Assembly (NCBI GenBank): GCA_009835735.1
Contig: VXWX01000109.1
Coordinates: forward strand, 1 to 49,376
Reading direction: 5' to 3'
Length of the DNA stretch: 49,376 nt
Source: Acidimicrobiaceae bacterium
GTDB lineage: Bacteria > Actinomycetota > Acidimicrobiia > Acidimicrobiales > Aldehydirespiratoraceae
The number at the start of each line of letters is the position of its first letter. The stretch's first letter is position 1. Below are positions 39,906 through 48,760 of this stretch, one piece after another. A program made the position numbers and the translations under genes. A model generated the notes under the pieces. It ran no database searches. It was not told where the DNA came from and saw only the letters and a program-made list of their open reading frames with translations.

Positions 39906-39946
39906 GGCCGAGATGTGAAATGAGGGCGTAAGCAACCGCGCGGTGG

Positions 39947-39952
39947 CATGAT
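39947..39952 (+). promoter_or_regulatory. Candidate -10 element of the PP2C-like gene
   Basis: CATGAT, seven bases before the GTG at 39960. It departs from TAnnnT at the first base, as does the HNH gene promoter. It overlaps an alternative ATG start at 39948. Confidence 0.3.
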
Positions 39953-39959
39953 CGGGGGC

Positions 39960-40748
39960 GTGACTGGCTCTGAGGCAGTCGACTCGCGTGAGGCCCAGCC
40001 CGAGGCGTCCGTGGCGACGGCGAGCGACATCGGGCCGCGGCGGGTGAACGAGGACCGGGCGCTGGCGGTGATATCAGAATCCGACGGCAGTTGGGTTATC
40101 GCCGTGGCCGACGGGTTGGGCGGGCATACCAGGGGTGATGAGGCCGCTCAGGCCGCGGTGGAAGGGCTGCCTCATCGGATCGCCAGCGCCGATGAGATGG
40201 CGGTCACCTTTGGAGAGGCCAACGAGCGGGTGCTGGCTCTGACCGGGCCGGAGACGTGGCAGAAGAACCTGCCCATGTTCATGTTCCCGATGAGCACGCT
40301 GTGCGTTGCCGCCTGGACGCCCGAGGGCGGTCTGCTGATCGGCTGGATGGGCGACACCCTGCCCTTCATCGCCACCGCGCAGGCTGATGGGTTCAGCGGC
40401 TTCCTCTGCGGCCGCCCGCACCGAGTTCCGGGGGGCAGCATCGAGATCTGCCTGGGTATGCCGCCCGCCAGCGCCGAGCCTGGGCCGGTGGAGGTCGAGA
40501 TAATCGGGGAGTCCGGCGACGGGACCCGGCCCGACGCAGTGATCCTGGCCAGCGACGGCGCTTGGGAGCCCTTCATCTACGAGCACGGCGTCGAGTGGTT
40601 CTCGGACGACTCGACGGGCGGCGGCATAGGGGCTGCCTGCGGAGCCGGTGCCGAGTCCGCCGAAGAGGTGGCCAACAACATCCTGGCCGGGGCCGTGGGC
40701 CTCGGCTTGGACGACAACGCCACCATCGCCGTCGCCCTCTGGCGCTGA
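39960..40748 (+). CDS. PP2C-like serine/threonine protein phosphatase
   Basis: About 262 residues, cytoplasmic. Family motifs in order: GPRRVNEDRAL (R-x-NED), AVADGLGGHTRGDEAA with metal ligands Asp51-Gly52, MGDTLPF where most PP2C enzymes have GDSR, ASDGAW and LDDNATIAV near the C-terminus. The metal-binding aspartates are therefore present and activity is likely. No kinase or FHA protein is next to it, so its substrate is unknown. GTG 39960 or ATG 39948 may be the start, differing by four residues. It converges on the molybdopterin enzyme gene with 20 bases between stops. Confidence 0.82.
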   Translation: MTGSEAVDSREAQPEASVATASDIGPRRVNEDRALAVISESDGSWVIAVADGLGGHTRGDEAAQAAVEGLPHRIASADEMAVTFGEANERVLALTGPETWQKNLPMFMFPMSTLCVAAWTPEGGLLIGWMGDTLPFIATAQADGFSGFLCGRPHRVPGGSIEICLGMPPASAEPGPVEVEIIGESGDGTRPDAVILASDGAWEPFIYEHGVEWFSDDSTGGGIGAACGAGAESAEEVANNILAGAVGLGLDDNATIAVALWR

Positions 40749-40768
40749 CCTGCCGGAACTGGTGCCGG

Positions 40769-43048
40769 CTAGCCCGTCATCGGCTCGAGGCGGGCGGGGA
40801 CATGCTTGTGCCACGGCGTGAGCGCGATCTCGTCCTGCCAGCCGAGCGACGTGAGCTCGTTGGGGGAGACTCCGGAGCGGAAGTGCTCGCCGTCCTCGTC
40901 GGGGTAGTCGAGGCCCAAACCGTTGGGAAGGCTGATATGGCCGGGCTGCATGGCGTCGTCGACACGCACTGTCGGCTCCGCGGACCCGGCCGCCGTGAGC
41001 AGCCGTACGCGGTCGCCGTCGACCAATCCGTGCGCGGCCGCGTCGGCTGAACTCATCGCCAGCGCGCCCTCTTGATCGGCCTTGCGCCAACCGGGATCGC
41101 GGAAGATGGTGTTCGCGGTGGATGAGCGGCGCTCGCCCGCCGACAGGACCAGCGGGAACTCAGCGGTGGTATGGCCGGCCGGCGCGTCGGGCAGGGCCTG
41201 CAGCATCTCCACCAACTGTGGGATGTTGGCATGGATCTTGTTGTCGGCCGAGCCGAGCAAGTCCCAGGCTTCCTCATGCAAGTGGCTGGTGAACACGACC
41301 CCGTCGTCGCTGGCGATGACTTCGTCGAACAGGGCGTCGCCCAATCCAGCGCCGTTCGGCTCGATGCCGGCGCGTCGCACCGCTTCCGGGTAGGCGCCCG
41401 CGCACCGCTGGGCCACGAACCACAGCGCCGCCCCCTCGGCACAGCCCTCCGGCAGCGTGGGGCCGAGCGTGCGGTACAGCACGGCCGCGCCGACGCCTGC
41501 CAGGGAGGGCTTGGCCTCCACCGCGGCGAAGAACGCGGCCGCGAACTCGGCCCTGCCGGACTCGGCCGCCGCTCGCAGCGGGGTGAGGTCGTCCGAGGTG
41601 TAGGCGCCCAGCGCCTCCACCAGGCGGGCGTGGATCTCCGGCTCGGACAGCGTCCCCGGCATCGGGGGCAGCACCGGCTTGCGCAGATAGAAGACGTTGT
41701 CGGGGAACTCGAAGTTGAAGAACACCGCCTCAGGCTTCTCGTACTGGCTGGAGGCCGGGAGCACGTAGTCAGCGCGCCGGGCCGTCTCGGTCATGGCCAC
41801 GTCGATCACGACGGAGAACTCCAGGGCGTCCATCGCCTCGCGGAACCGGGGCGAGTCCGCCAGCGAGTGCACCGGGTTGGCGCTCTCGATGATCATCGCT
41901 CGGAAGCGGTCGGGGTGATCGGCGAGAACCTCCTCGGCGATGGAGTTGCACGGGATCAAGCCGGCGATGATCGGCGCACCGGTCACCGGCGTGGCCTTGG
42001 GCCGGGAGCGCCTGCCTCCCATGTCGCCGCTGCTAAGCAGGGGCGCGAAGGCGCTGTGAGGATGTATCGAGCCGGGCTTGGCGAAGCTGCCCCGCAGGAT
42101 CCAGATCAGCCGCTGCAGGTATGAAACCAGCGTGGAGTTGGGGCCCTGCTGAACTCCCAGGTCCTCGAAGATCGCCAGCGACGAAGCCCGTCCGATGCGA
42201 TGGGCGACCGTCTCCAAGTCGGAGGCGGCGATCCCGCAGCGTTCTGAGAAGTCGCTGATCGACACTTCGCGGACTGCGTCCAGCACCGGCTCGATCTCCT
42301 CGACACGCTCGGCCAGGAACTCGTGGTCGATCAGGTCGTCACGCACCATGATCGCCAGGATCGCGGCCACGCAGAAGGCGTCGGTCCCGGGGCGCACAGC
42401 CAGATGATGGTCGGCCAGCTCCGCCGTCTTGGTGCGGCGGGGATCGATCACGATCATGGCCCGGTCGCTGTCGTTGGCGATGGCCCGGAGAATGCGGCGG
42501 GCCTCCGGGAAGCCGTGGCTCTGCCACGGGTTCTTCCCCAGGAACACCGCCACCTCGGCGTGCTCGAAGTCGGCTCGGGTGTGGGCTCGATACAAGCGGG
42601 CCTCGACGAACGCCTCGCCGGTCTTCTCCTGCGCGATCGCGTTGGACCGGTACTGCCCGCCCAGGGCGTTGGCGACCGAGGCGCCGTACATACCGCCGAG
42701 GTGGTTGCCCTGACCCCCGCCGCCGTAGCGGAAGATCGTGGCGCCCCCGTAAGCGTCCCTCACCGCAGCAAGGCGCTCAGCGACTTCAGCGATGGCGGTG
42801 TCCCAGTCCACCTCCTCGTAACTGCCGTCGGGCCGCCGCCGCATCGGCGACGCGAGACGGGCGCGATGGTTCTGGTAGCGGTCGAGCCGCAACGCCTTCT
42901 CGCACGTGTAGCCCTTGGAGCTGACGTGGTCCTTGTTGCCCCGTATCCGGGCGAACTGCCTCCCGTCGAGGCGCACCTCGATGCCGCAGTTCGATTCGCA
43001 CAGGATGCAGGCCGTCTTGTGCCACGTCTGATCGGAGGGTCCTTCCAT
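40769..43048 (-). CDS. Molybdopterin (bis-PGD) oxidoreductase, formate dehydrogenase/DMSO reductase superfamily
   Basis: A 759-residue catalytic subunit without Tat signal. The N-terminal 4Fe-4S site is Cys14-x2-Cys17-x3-Cys21-x27-Cys49. Molybdopterin-binding stretches include FRYGGGGQGNHLG, VFLGKNPWQSHGFPEARR, VIDPRRTKTAELADHH and MIIESANPVHSLADSPRFREAM. The C-terminal domain has GDRVRLLTAAG and PGHISLPNGLGLDYPDED. At the place where the molybdenum ligand (Cys, Sec or Ser) normally occurs the sequence reads RSNAIAQEKTGEA (Gln140, Glu141), with no such residue. No partner subunit or cofactor gene is adjacent. The ATG has a TACCGT hexamer eight bases upstream. Confidence 0.85.
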   Translation of the reverse strand: MEGPSDQTWHKTACILCESNCGIEVRLDGRQFARIRGNKDHVSSKGYTCEKALRLDRYQNHRARLASPMRRRPDGSYEEVDWDTAIAEVAERLAAVRDAYGGATIFRYGGGGQGNHLGGMYGASVANALGGQYRSNAIAQEKTGEAFVEARLYRAHTRADFEHAEVAVFLGKNPWQSHGFPEARRILRAIANDSDRAMIVIDPRRTKTAELADHHLAVRPGTDAFCVAAILAIMVRDDLIDHEFLAERVEEIEPVLDAVREVSISDFSERCGIAASDLETVAHRIGRASSLAIFEDLGVQQGPNSTLVSYLQRLIWILRGSFAKPGSIHPHSAFAPLLSSGDMGGRRSRPKATPVTGAPIIAGLIPCNSIAEEVLADHPDRFRAMIIESANPVHSLADSPRFREAMDALEFSVVIDVAMTETARRADYVLPASSQYEKPEAVFFNFEFPDNVFYLRKPVLPPMPGTLSEPEIHARLVEALGAYTSDDLTPLRAAAESGRAEFAAAFFAAVEAKPSLAGVGAAVLYRTLGPTLPEGCAEGAALWFVAQRCAGAYPEAVRRAGIEPNGAGLGDALFDEVIASDDGVVFTSHLHEEAWDLLGSADNKIHANIPQLVEMLQALPDAPAGHTTAEFPLVLSAGERRSSTANTIFRDPGWRKADQEGALAMSSADAAAHGLVDGDRVRLLTAAGSAEPTVRVDDAMQPGHISLPNGLGLDYPDEDGEHFRSGVSPNELTSLGWQDEIALTPWHKHVPARLEPMTG

Positions 43049-43056
43049 GGGCGGCT

Positions 43057-43062
43057 ACGGTA
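43057..43062 (-). promoter_or_regulatory. Candidate -10 element of the molybdopterin oxidoreductase gene (leaderless type)
   Basis: TACCGT on the minus strand, eight bases before the ATG at 43048. Confidence 0.4.
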
Positions 43063-43096
43063 ACCGCGCCGTCCGCCGGCGCAGGGCCGGCGCCCT

Positions 43097-43114
43097 GCTT
43101 GCGCAATTGCAAGC
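43097..43114. repeat. Inverted repeat in the uvrA/oxidoreductase divergent region
   Basis: GCTTGC (43097-43102) and GCAAGC (43109-43114) flank GCAATT. It lies about 35 bases upstream of the oxidoreductase -10 candidate, a suitable place for an operator. Confidence 0.4.
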
Positions 43115-43121
43115 ATCTTTG

Positions 43122-43135
43122 TGAACACATGTTCG
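43122..43135. promoter_or_regulatory. LexA-type SOS box upstream of uvrA
   Basis: TGAACACATGTTCG contains GAAC-N4-GTTC, the core of the Gram-positive/actinobacterial LexA site. It ends 22 bases before the TAGAGT -10 candidate, so bound LexA would cover the promoter. It probably places uvrA, uvrC and perhaps the following genes under DNA-damage control. Confidence 0.75.
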
Positions 43136-43157
43136 CCATGCTCGCGGGGGCAGCGGG

Positions 43158-43163
43158 TAGAGT
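43158..43163 (+). promoter_or_regulatory. Candidate -10 element of uvrA (leaderless type)
   Basis: TAGAGT, six bases before the GTG at 43170, with no Shine-Dalgarno between. Confidence 0.5.
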
Positions 43164-43169
43164 CTGAGC

Positions 43170-46025
43170 GTGGCTGAGCGGCTGGTGATCTCGGGGGCGC
43201 GCGAGCACAACCTCAAGGACGTTCACCTGGACCTTCCCCGGGACCGGCTGATCGTGATCACCGGCCTGTCGGGCTCCGGAAAGAGCTCGCTGGCCTTCGA
43301 CACGATCTACGCCGAGGGCCAGCGCCGTTATGTGGAATCGCTGTCGGCCTACGCCCGCCAGTTCCTGGGCCAGATGGACAAGCCCGACGTCGACTTCATC
43401 GAGGGCCTGTCCCCGGCGATCTCGATAGATCAGAAGAGCGCGTCGCGCAATCCCCGATCCACCGTCGGCACCATCACCGAGGTCTACGACTACCTGCGCC
43501 TTCTCTTCGCCCGCATCGGCGTGCCCCACGATCCCGAGACCGGTGAGCGGCTCATTCGCCAGACCCCCCAGCAGATCGTGGACCGCATCCTGGAGATGGA
43601 GCCCGGCACCCGCTTCCAGGTGCTGGCCCCGGTGGTGCGGGGCCGCAAGGGCACCTACGACACGCTGCTGGCCGATCTCGCCGGGCAGGGGTTCGCCCGG
43701 GCCATAGTCGACGGCGAGCTGATCGAGCTCGCCGACTTCGCGGGCGCCACCGGCCTGTCCGGCGGTGCCGACGGCCTGGAGTTGGCCCGCTACGAGATGC
43801 ACGACATCGCAGTGGTGGTCGACCGCCTGATACTGCGCGAAGGGGTCGAGCGGCGCCTCACCGACTCGGTGGAGACGGCCCTGCGCCTGGCCGGGGGCCT
43901 AGCCGAGATCGACATCGTCTCCGGGCCGAAGCTCGTGTTCAGCCAGCACCTGGCCCGTCCCTCCGACGGCAAGTCGTTCGAGGAGCTCGCCCCCCGCAAC
44001 TTCTCGTTCAACTCGCCTTATGGCGCCTGCGCCCACTGCGACGGCCTCGGCACCGTGTTCGAGGTCGATCCCCAGCTCGTCGTCCCCGACCCCGACGCCA
44101 CGCTGGCCGGCGGCGCGATCACGCCCTGGTCCGACAGCAGGTCGCGCTACTACCCGCGCCTGCTGCAAGCGGTATGCGAGGAATACGGCATCCCCCGCGA
44201 CGTCCCGTGGCGCGAGCTCACCCCCCGCCAGCACGACATGCTGCTGTACGCCAAGGGCGTCAAGGGCCGGGTGCAGGTCCGCTACCAGAACCGCTTCGGC
44301 CGCCGCCGGGTCTACCAGGCCCGCTACGAGGGCATCGTCCCGCACCTGATGCGCCGCCACAACGAAACCGACAGCGACGCTTCCCGGGAGAACATCGAGG
44401 GCTACATGCGCCAGGTGCCGTGCCCGGACTGCGGCGGCGCCCGGCTCAACCCGCTGGCGCTGGCCGTCACCGTCGACGGCCGCACCATCCACGATCTGTG
44501 CGCCATGTCGATCGCGGAGGCGGCCAAGGCCCTGGCCGAGATGAACCTCGACGACCGCGACTCCATGATCGCCGAGCAGGTACTCAAGGAGATCCGGTCC
44601 CGGCTCGGCTTCCTGCTGGATGTCGGCCTCGACTACCTGAACCTGTCGCGCAGCGCAGCCACCCTGGCCGGGGGAGAGGCCCAGCGCATCCGGCTGGCCA
44701 GCCAGGTCGGCTCGGGCCTGGTGGGCGTGCTGTACGTGCTCGACGAGCCGTCGATCGGGCTTCACCAGCGCGACAACCGCCGGCTGATCGAGACGCTGGT
44801 GCGCATGCGCGACCTTGGCAACACGGTCATGGTGGTCGAGCATGACGAGGAGACCATCCGGGTCGCCGACCATGTGGTCGACATAGGGCCGGGCGCAGGC
44901 GAGCACGGCGGGGCCATCGTGCACTCCGGGCCGCTGGAAGGCCTGCTCGAGCTGGAGGAATCGATCACCGGCCAGTACCTGTCGGGCCAGCGCCGCATCG
45001 CGGTCCCGCAGATGCGCCGCACCGGCGACGGCACACGGCTGGTGGTCAGGGGCGCCCGGGAGAACAACCTCGCCGACATCGACGTGGCCTTCCCGCTGCA
45101 GCAATTCGTGTGCGTGACCGGGGTGTCGGGCTCGGGCAAGTCGTCGCTGGTCAACGAGATCCTGCACCGGGCGCTGATGCAGCACATCTACCGGTCCAAG
45201 ACCCCGCCCGGGCGCCACACCCGCCTCGACGGCGTCGGCCACCTCGACAAGGTGATCTGCATCGACCAGTCGCCCATCGGCCGGACCCCCCGGTCCAACC
45301 CGGCCACCTACACCGGGGTGTTCGACCACGTGCGCAAGCTGTTCGCCAACACGGCCGAGTCCCGGGTGCGGGGCTACATGCCGGGGCGGTTCTCGTTCAA
45401 CGTGAAGGGCGGGCGCTGCGAGGCCTGCCGGGGCGACGGCACCATCCGCATCGAGATGCACTTCCTGCCCGACGTGTACGTGCCCTGCGAGGTGTGCAAG
45501 GGCAAGCGCTACAACCGCGACACCCTCGAGGTCACCTTCAAGGGCCGCAACATCGCCGAGGTGCTCGACATGCCGTGCACCGACGCTCTGGAGTTCTTCG
45601 CCAACCAGCCGCCCATCGCCCGCCACATGGGCACCCTGGTCGACGTGGGCCTCGGCTACGTGCGACTGGGCCAGCCCGCGCCCACGCTGTCGGGCGGCGA
45701 GGCCCAGCGGGTCAAGCTGTCCAGCGAGCTGGCCAAGCGCTCCACCGGCCACACCATGTACATCCTCGACGAGCCCACCACCGGGCTGCACTTCGAGGAT
45801 GTGCGCAAGCTGCTGGGCGTGCTGGGCCGGCTGGTGGACCAGGGCAACACGGTCGTGGTGATCGAGCACAACCTGGACGTGGTCAAGACGGCCGACTGGA
45901 TCATCGACCTCGGGCCCGAGGGCGGCTCGGGCGGGGGCCGCATCGTGGCCGAGGGAACCCCCGAGCAGGTGGCGGAAGTGCCCGAGAGCCACACCGGCCG
46001 CTACCTGCGCTCAATGCTGTGCTGA
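43170..46025 (+). CDS. uvrA: Excinuclease ABC subunit A
   Basis: A 951-residue DNA damage-recognition ATPase with two ABC modules. Walker A motifs are [10 protein letters not shown] (from residue 32) and GVSGSGKSS (near 651); signature and Walker B regions are [21 protein letters not shown] and [21 protein letters not shown]. Zinc modules are visible as CAHC..CPDC in the first half and CEAC..CEVC in the second. The start is GTG. The promoter region carries an SOS box. It is followed after 43 bases by uvrC, so both nuclease-recruiting and recognition subunits are made together. Confidence 0.98.
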   Translation: MAERLVISGAREHNLKDVHLDLPRDRLIVITGLSGSGKSSLAFDTIYAEGQRRYVESLSAYARQFLGQMDKPDVDFIEGLSPAISIDQKSASRNPRSTVGTITEVYDYLRLLFARIGVPHDPETGERLIRQTPQQIVDRILEMEPGTRFQVLAPVVRGRKGTYDTLLADLAGQGFARAIVDGELIELADFAGATGLSGGADGLELARYEMHDIAVVVDRLILREGVERRLTDSVETALRLAGGLAEIDIVSGPKLVFSQHLARPSDGKSFEELAPRNFSFNSPYGACAHCDGLGTVFEVDPQLVVPDPDATLAGGAITPWSDSRSRYYPRLLQAVCEEYGIPRDVPWRELTPRQHDMLLYAKGVKGRVQVRYQNRFGRRRVYQARYEGIVPHLMRRHNETDSDASRENIEGYMRQVPCPDCGGARLNPLALAVTVDGRTIHDLCAMSIAEAAKALAEMNLDDRDSMIAEQVLKEIRSRLGFLLDVGLDYLNLSRSAATLAGGEAQRIRLASQVGSGLVGVLYVLDEPSIGLHQRDNRRLIETLVRMRDLGNTVMVVEHDEETIRVADHVVDIGPGAGEHGGAIVHSGPLEGLLELEESITGQYLSGQRRIAVPQMRRTGDGTRLVVRGARENNLADIDVAFPLQQFVCVTGVSGSGKSSLVNEILHRALMQHIYRSKTPPGRHTRLDGVGHLDKVICIDQSPIGRTPRSNPATYTGVFDHVRKLFANTAESRVRGYMPGRFSFNVKGGRCEACRGDGTIRIEMHFLPDVYVPCEVCKGKRYNRDTLEVTFKGRNIAEVLDMPCTDALEFFANQPPIARHMGTLVDVGLGYVRLGQPAPTLSGGEAQRVKLSSELAKRSTGHTMYILDEPTTGLHFEDVRKLLGVLGRLVDQGNTVVVIEHNLDVVKTADWIIDLGPEGGSGGGRIVAEGTPEQVAEVPESHTGRYLRSMLC

Positions 46026-46068
46026 ACGGCGCTCTCGCCGCGCTTCCTTGTTGGAGCGGGGTCGGAGC

Positions 46069-47931
46069 ATGGGCGTGCTGAAGCGCCCCGCGGCCGGGTC
46101 CATCCCGGACGCGCCCGGGTCTTACCAGTTCCTCGACGCCGACGGCCGGGTCATCTACGTCGGCAAGGCCAAGAGCCTGCGGTCCAGGCTGAACAACTAC
46201 TTCGGCTCACACCTGCCGCTGCGCACCCGCCAGATGGTGGACGCAGCCGCGTCGGTGGAGTGGATCCAGGTGGCCAACGAGGTCGAGGCCCTGATGCTCG
46301 AGTTCTCGCTGATCCAGCGCCACAAGCCCCGGTTCAACGTGCGCTACACCGACGACAAGTCCTACCCGTTCCTGTGCGTGACGATGGTCGACGAGTGGCC
46401 CCGGGCCATGGTGATGCGGGGCCGGCGCCGCAAGGGCAACCGCTACTTCGGTCCCTACGGGCACGCCTACGCCATCCGCGACACCCTCGACCTGCTGCTG
46501 CGCACGTTCCCGATCCGCACCTGCACCGACGGCAAGTTCCGCCGCTACGCCAGCCTGGGCAAGCCCTGCCTGCTGTACCACATCGAGAAATGCTCGGGGC
46601 CGTGCGTGGGCGAGGTGTCCTCCGACGACTACGCCGAGATGGTGGCCGAGTTGCTGGAGTTCCTGGAGGGTGACAGCGATCCGGTCCTGCACCGGCTCGA
46701 AGAAGAGATGTCGGCCGCGGCCGCCGACCTGGACTACGAGCGAGCCGCCCGGCTGCGGGACCGCCTGGCCGCGGTGCGCAAAGCAGTCGAGACCCAGCAG
46801 ATGGTGGGTTCCCGCAACGAGGACTTCGACGTGATCGGGCTGGTCGACGACGCCCTGGAGGCTGCGGTGCAGGTGTTCTTCGTGCGCCGGGGCCGGGTGA
46901 TGGGACGCCGAGGCTTCATGATCGACAAGGCCGAGGACCTCGACCGGGCCGAGCTGGTGAGCCGGGCGCTGGAGCGGCTGTACTTCGACGACAACCCGCT
47001 GGGCTGGCCCAAACTCGTGCTAGCTCCCGGCATGCCGGCCGAGGCCGGCCTCTACACCGAGTGGCTGAGCGAGATGCGGGGATCGCGGGTGGAGATCCGG
47101 GTTCCTCAGAGAGGTTCCAAGCGGGCGCTCCAGACCACCGTGACCCGCAATGCCGAGGAGTCGTTTGCACGTCACCGACTCAAGCGCAGCACCGACCACA
47201 ACAGCCGGGCCCGGGCTCTCAACGAGCTCCAGCAACACCTGGGACTGGAGGAGGCGCCCCTGAGGATCGAGTGCTACGACATGAGCCACCTGTCCGGGCA
47301 GGACTACGTGGGCTCGATGGTGGTGCTGGAGGACGGTCTCCCCAAGAAGGCCGACTACCGGAGGTTCAAGATCCGCTCTGTACCGGGCAACGATGACTTC
47401 GCAGCCATGCACGAGGTGCTGACCCGGCGCCTGACCGGCTACCTGGAGCAGCGGTCCCGGCCGGTGTCCGAGCGCGATGGCCGATTCTCGTACCCGCCGC
47501 AGCTGCTGCTGGTGGACGGAGGCAAGGGCCAGCTTGGCGTGGCCGTGCGGGTCCTGCAGGAGCTCGGCCTTGAACACGAGATCCCGGCCGCGGCGTTGGC
47601 CAAGCAGTTCGAGGAGGTGTTCCTGCCCGACCAGGCCGGGCCGGTGCGGATCCCTCGCCAGTCGGAAGCCCTCTACATGCTTCAACGCATCCGCGACGAG
47701 AGCCACCGCTTCGCAATCGAGTACCACCGCACGTTGCGAGGCAAGCGCATGACGGGCTCGGCCCTCGACGGCATCGCAGGCCTCGGGCCGGTCCGCAAGG
47801 CCCGCCTGACCAAGGAGCTCGGGGGTGTACGGGCGGTCCAGCGGGCCGAGTTGAGAGAGCTCAAGGCGCTGCGCTGGCTGCCCGACTCCGTGGCCGAGAA
47901 CGTCCACGCCGCGTTCAACCGCGGCGCCTGA
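46069..47931 (+). CDS. uvrC: Excinuclease ABC subunit C
   Basis: A 620-residue dual-incision nuclease. The N-terminal GIY-YIG domain (PGSYQFLDADGRVIYVGKA, then RLNNYF) makes the 3' cut. A Cys-rich strip CSGPCVGEV and a UVR domain near residue 210-250 bind UvrB. The RNase H-like domain has IECYDMSHLSGQDYVGSMVV with the catalytic Asp and makes the 5' cut. Tandem helix-hairpin-helix motifs (LDGIAGLGPVRKARLTKELG) end the protein. The ATG at 46069 with a GGAGC Shine-Dalgarno is preferred over the TTG at 46048. It is in an operon with uvrA. Confidence 0.97.
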   Translation: MGVLKRPAAGSIPDAPGSYQFLDADGRVIYVGKAKSLRSRLNNYFGSHLPLRTRQMVDAAASVEWIQVANEVEALMLEFSLIQRHKPRFNVRYTDDKSYPFLCVTMVDEWPRAMVMRGRRRKGNRYFGPYGHAYAIRDTLDLLLRTFPIRTCTDGKFRRYASLGKPCLLYHIEKCSGPCVGEVSSDDYAEMVAELLEFLEGDSDPVLHRLEEEMSAAAADLDYERAARLRDRLAAVRKAVETQQMVGSRNEDFDVIGLVDDALEAAVQVFFVRRGRVMGRRGFMIDKAEDLDRAELVSRALERLYFDDNPLGWPKLVLAPGMPAEAGLYTEWLSEMRGSRVEIRVPQRGSKRALQTTVTRNAEESFARHRLKRSTDHNSRARALNELQQHLGLEEAPLRIECYDMSHLSGQDYVGSMVVLEDGLPKKADYRRFKIRSVPGNDDFAAMHEVLTRRLTGYLEQRSRPVSERDGRFSYPPQLLLVDGGKGQLGVAVRVLQELGLEHEIPAAALAKQFEEVFLPDQAGPVRIPRQSEALYMLQRIRDESHRFAIEYHRTLRGKRMTGSALDGIAGLGPVRKARLTKELGGVRAVQRAELRELKALRWLPDSVAENVHAAFNRGA

Positions 47932-47944
47932 GAGGATTGAGCCC

Positions 47945-48748
47945 ATGCACGACTCGTTGAGGGGCAGGGTGGTTCTGGTGACCGGAGCTGGGCGCGGCAT
48001 CGGTCGGGCCATTGCGGAGCGCTTCGCCGAGGCCGGATCCGCGGTGGCGGTTAACGACATCGACGGCAGGGCTGCGGCCGGGACCGCGGAGGCGATCACC
48101 GACCGCGGCGGCACCGCGATGGCGGCACCGGCCGACGTGTCCGACAGCGCGCAGGTCGGCGCCATGATCGATGCGATCATGGCCGAGCACGGCCGCATCG
48201 ACGTGCTGGTCAACAACGCTGGGATCGTCAGCCCCACCCTCCACTTCTTCGAGGCGACCGAGGAGTGGTGGCGGCGCATCATCGACGTCAACCTGACCGG
48301 GCACTTCCTGGTGTCGCAGCCGGTGGCTCGGATCATGACCACCAACGGCGGGGGCAGCATCGTCAACATGAGCTCGGGCGGTGCCACCCGGGCCCACCGG
48401 TCCTTCACCGCCTACGACGCCACCAAGGGCGGGATAGAGGCCCTCACCCGGGCCATGGCCCTGGACCTCGGCCCCTACAACGTCCGGGTCAACGCCCTGG
48501 TTCCGGGATCGATAGACACCAGCGGCATGACAGCCGATCAGCGGGCGCTACGAGGCGAGAACGTGCCCCTCGGCCGGATCGGCGAGCCCCTCGACATGAC
48601 CGGAGCTGCGCTGTTCCTGGCCTCAGACGAGGCGGCGTACATCACCGGGGAGACACTTCGGGTGGACGGCGGAATGCTGGCCCAGCAGCGCTCGGCCACT
48701 GTGGACATCGTCCCGCCCAGCACCTTCCCGGCGGTCGAGGACCTCTAG
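47945..48748 (+). CDS. Short-chain dehydrogenase/reductase
   Basis: A 267-residue classical SDR. It has the cofactor motif TGAGRGIG (residues 13-20), with Asp38/Asp40 after the second strand favouring NAD(H), NNAG at 90-93, and the catalytic Asn116, Ser144, Tyr157 and Lys161. The substrate is unknown; the C-terminal extension after DGGM (QQRSATVDIVPPSTF) is unusual. It has a GAGAGGA Shine-Dalgarno, 13 bases after uvrC and 12 bases before the hydantoinase gene. It may be transcribed with uvrAC but works more naturally with the downstream gene. Confidence 0.85.
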   Translation: MHDSLRGRVVLVTGAGRGIGRAIAERFAEAGSAVAVNDIDGRAAAGTAEAITDRGGTAMAAPADVSDSAQVGAMIDAIMAEHGRIDVLVNNAGIVSPTLHFFEATEEWWRRIIDVNLTGHFLVSQPVARIMTTNGGGSIVNMSSGGATRAHRSFTAYDATKGGIEALTRAMALDLGPYNVRVNALVPGSIDTSGMTADQRALRGENVPLGRIGEPLDMTGAALFLASDEAAYITGETLRVDGGMLAQQRSATVDIVPPSTFPAVEDL

Positions 48749-48760
48749 CCGGAGCCGGCG

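Noticed and set aside
36583-40748. VWA + PP2C proteins as a TerY-P-like phosphorylation triad
   Set aside because: The VWA protein is an exported lipoprotein, the phosphatase is cytoplasmic, no kinase is present and two unrelated genes lie between them.
40769-43048. Selenocysteine in the molybdopterin enzyme
   Set aside because: No in-frame TGA interrupts the gene and the ligand region is fully coded by sense codons.
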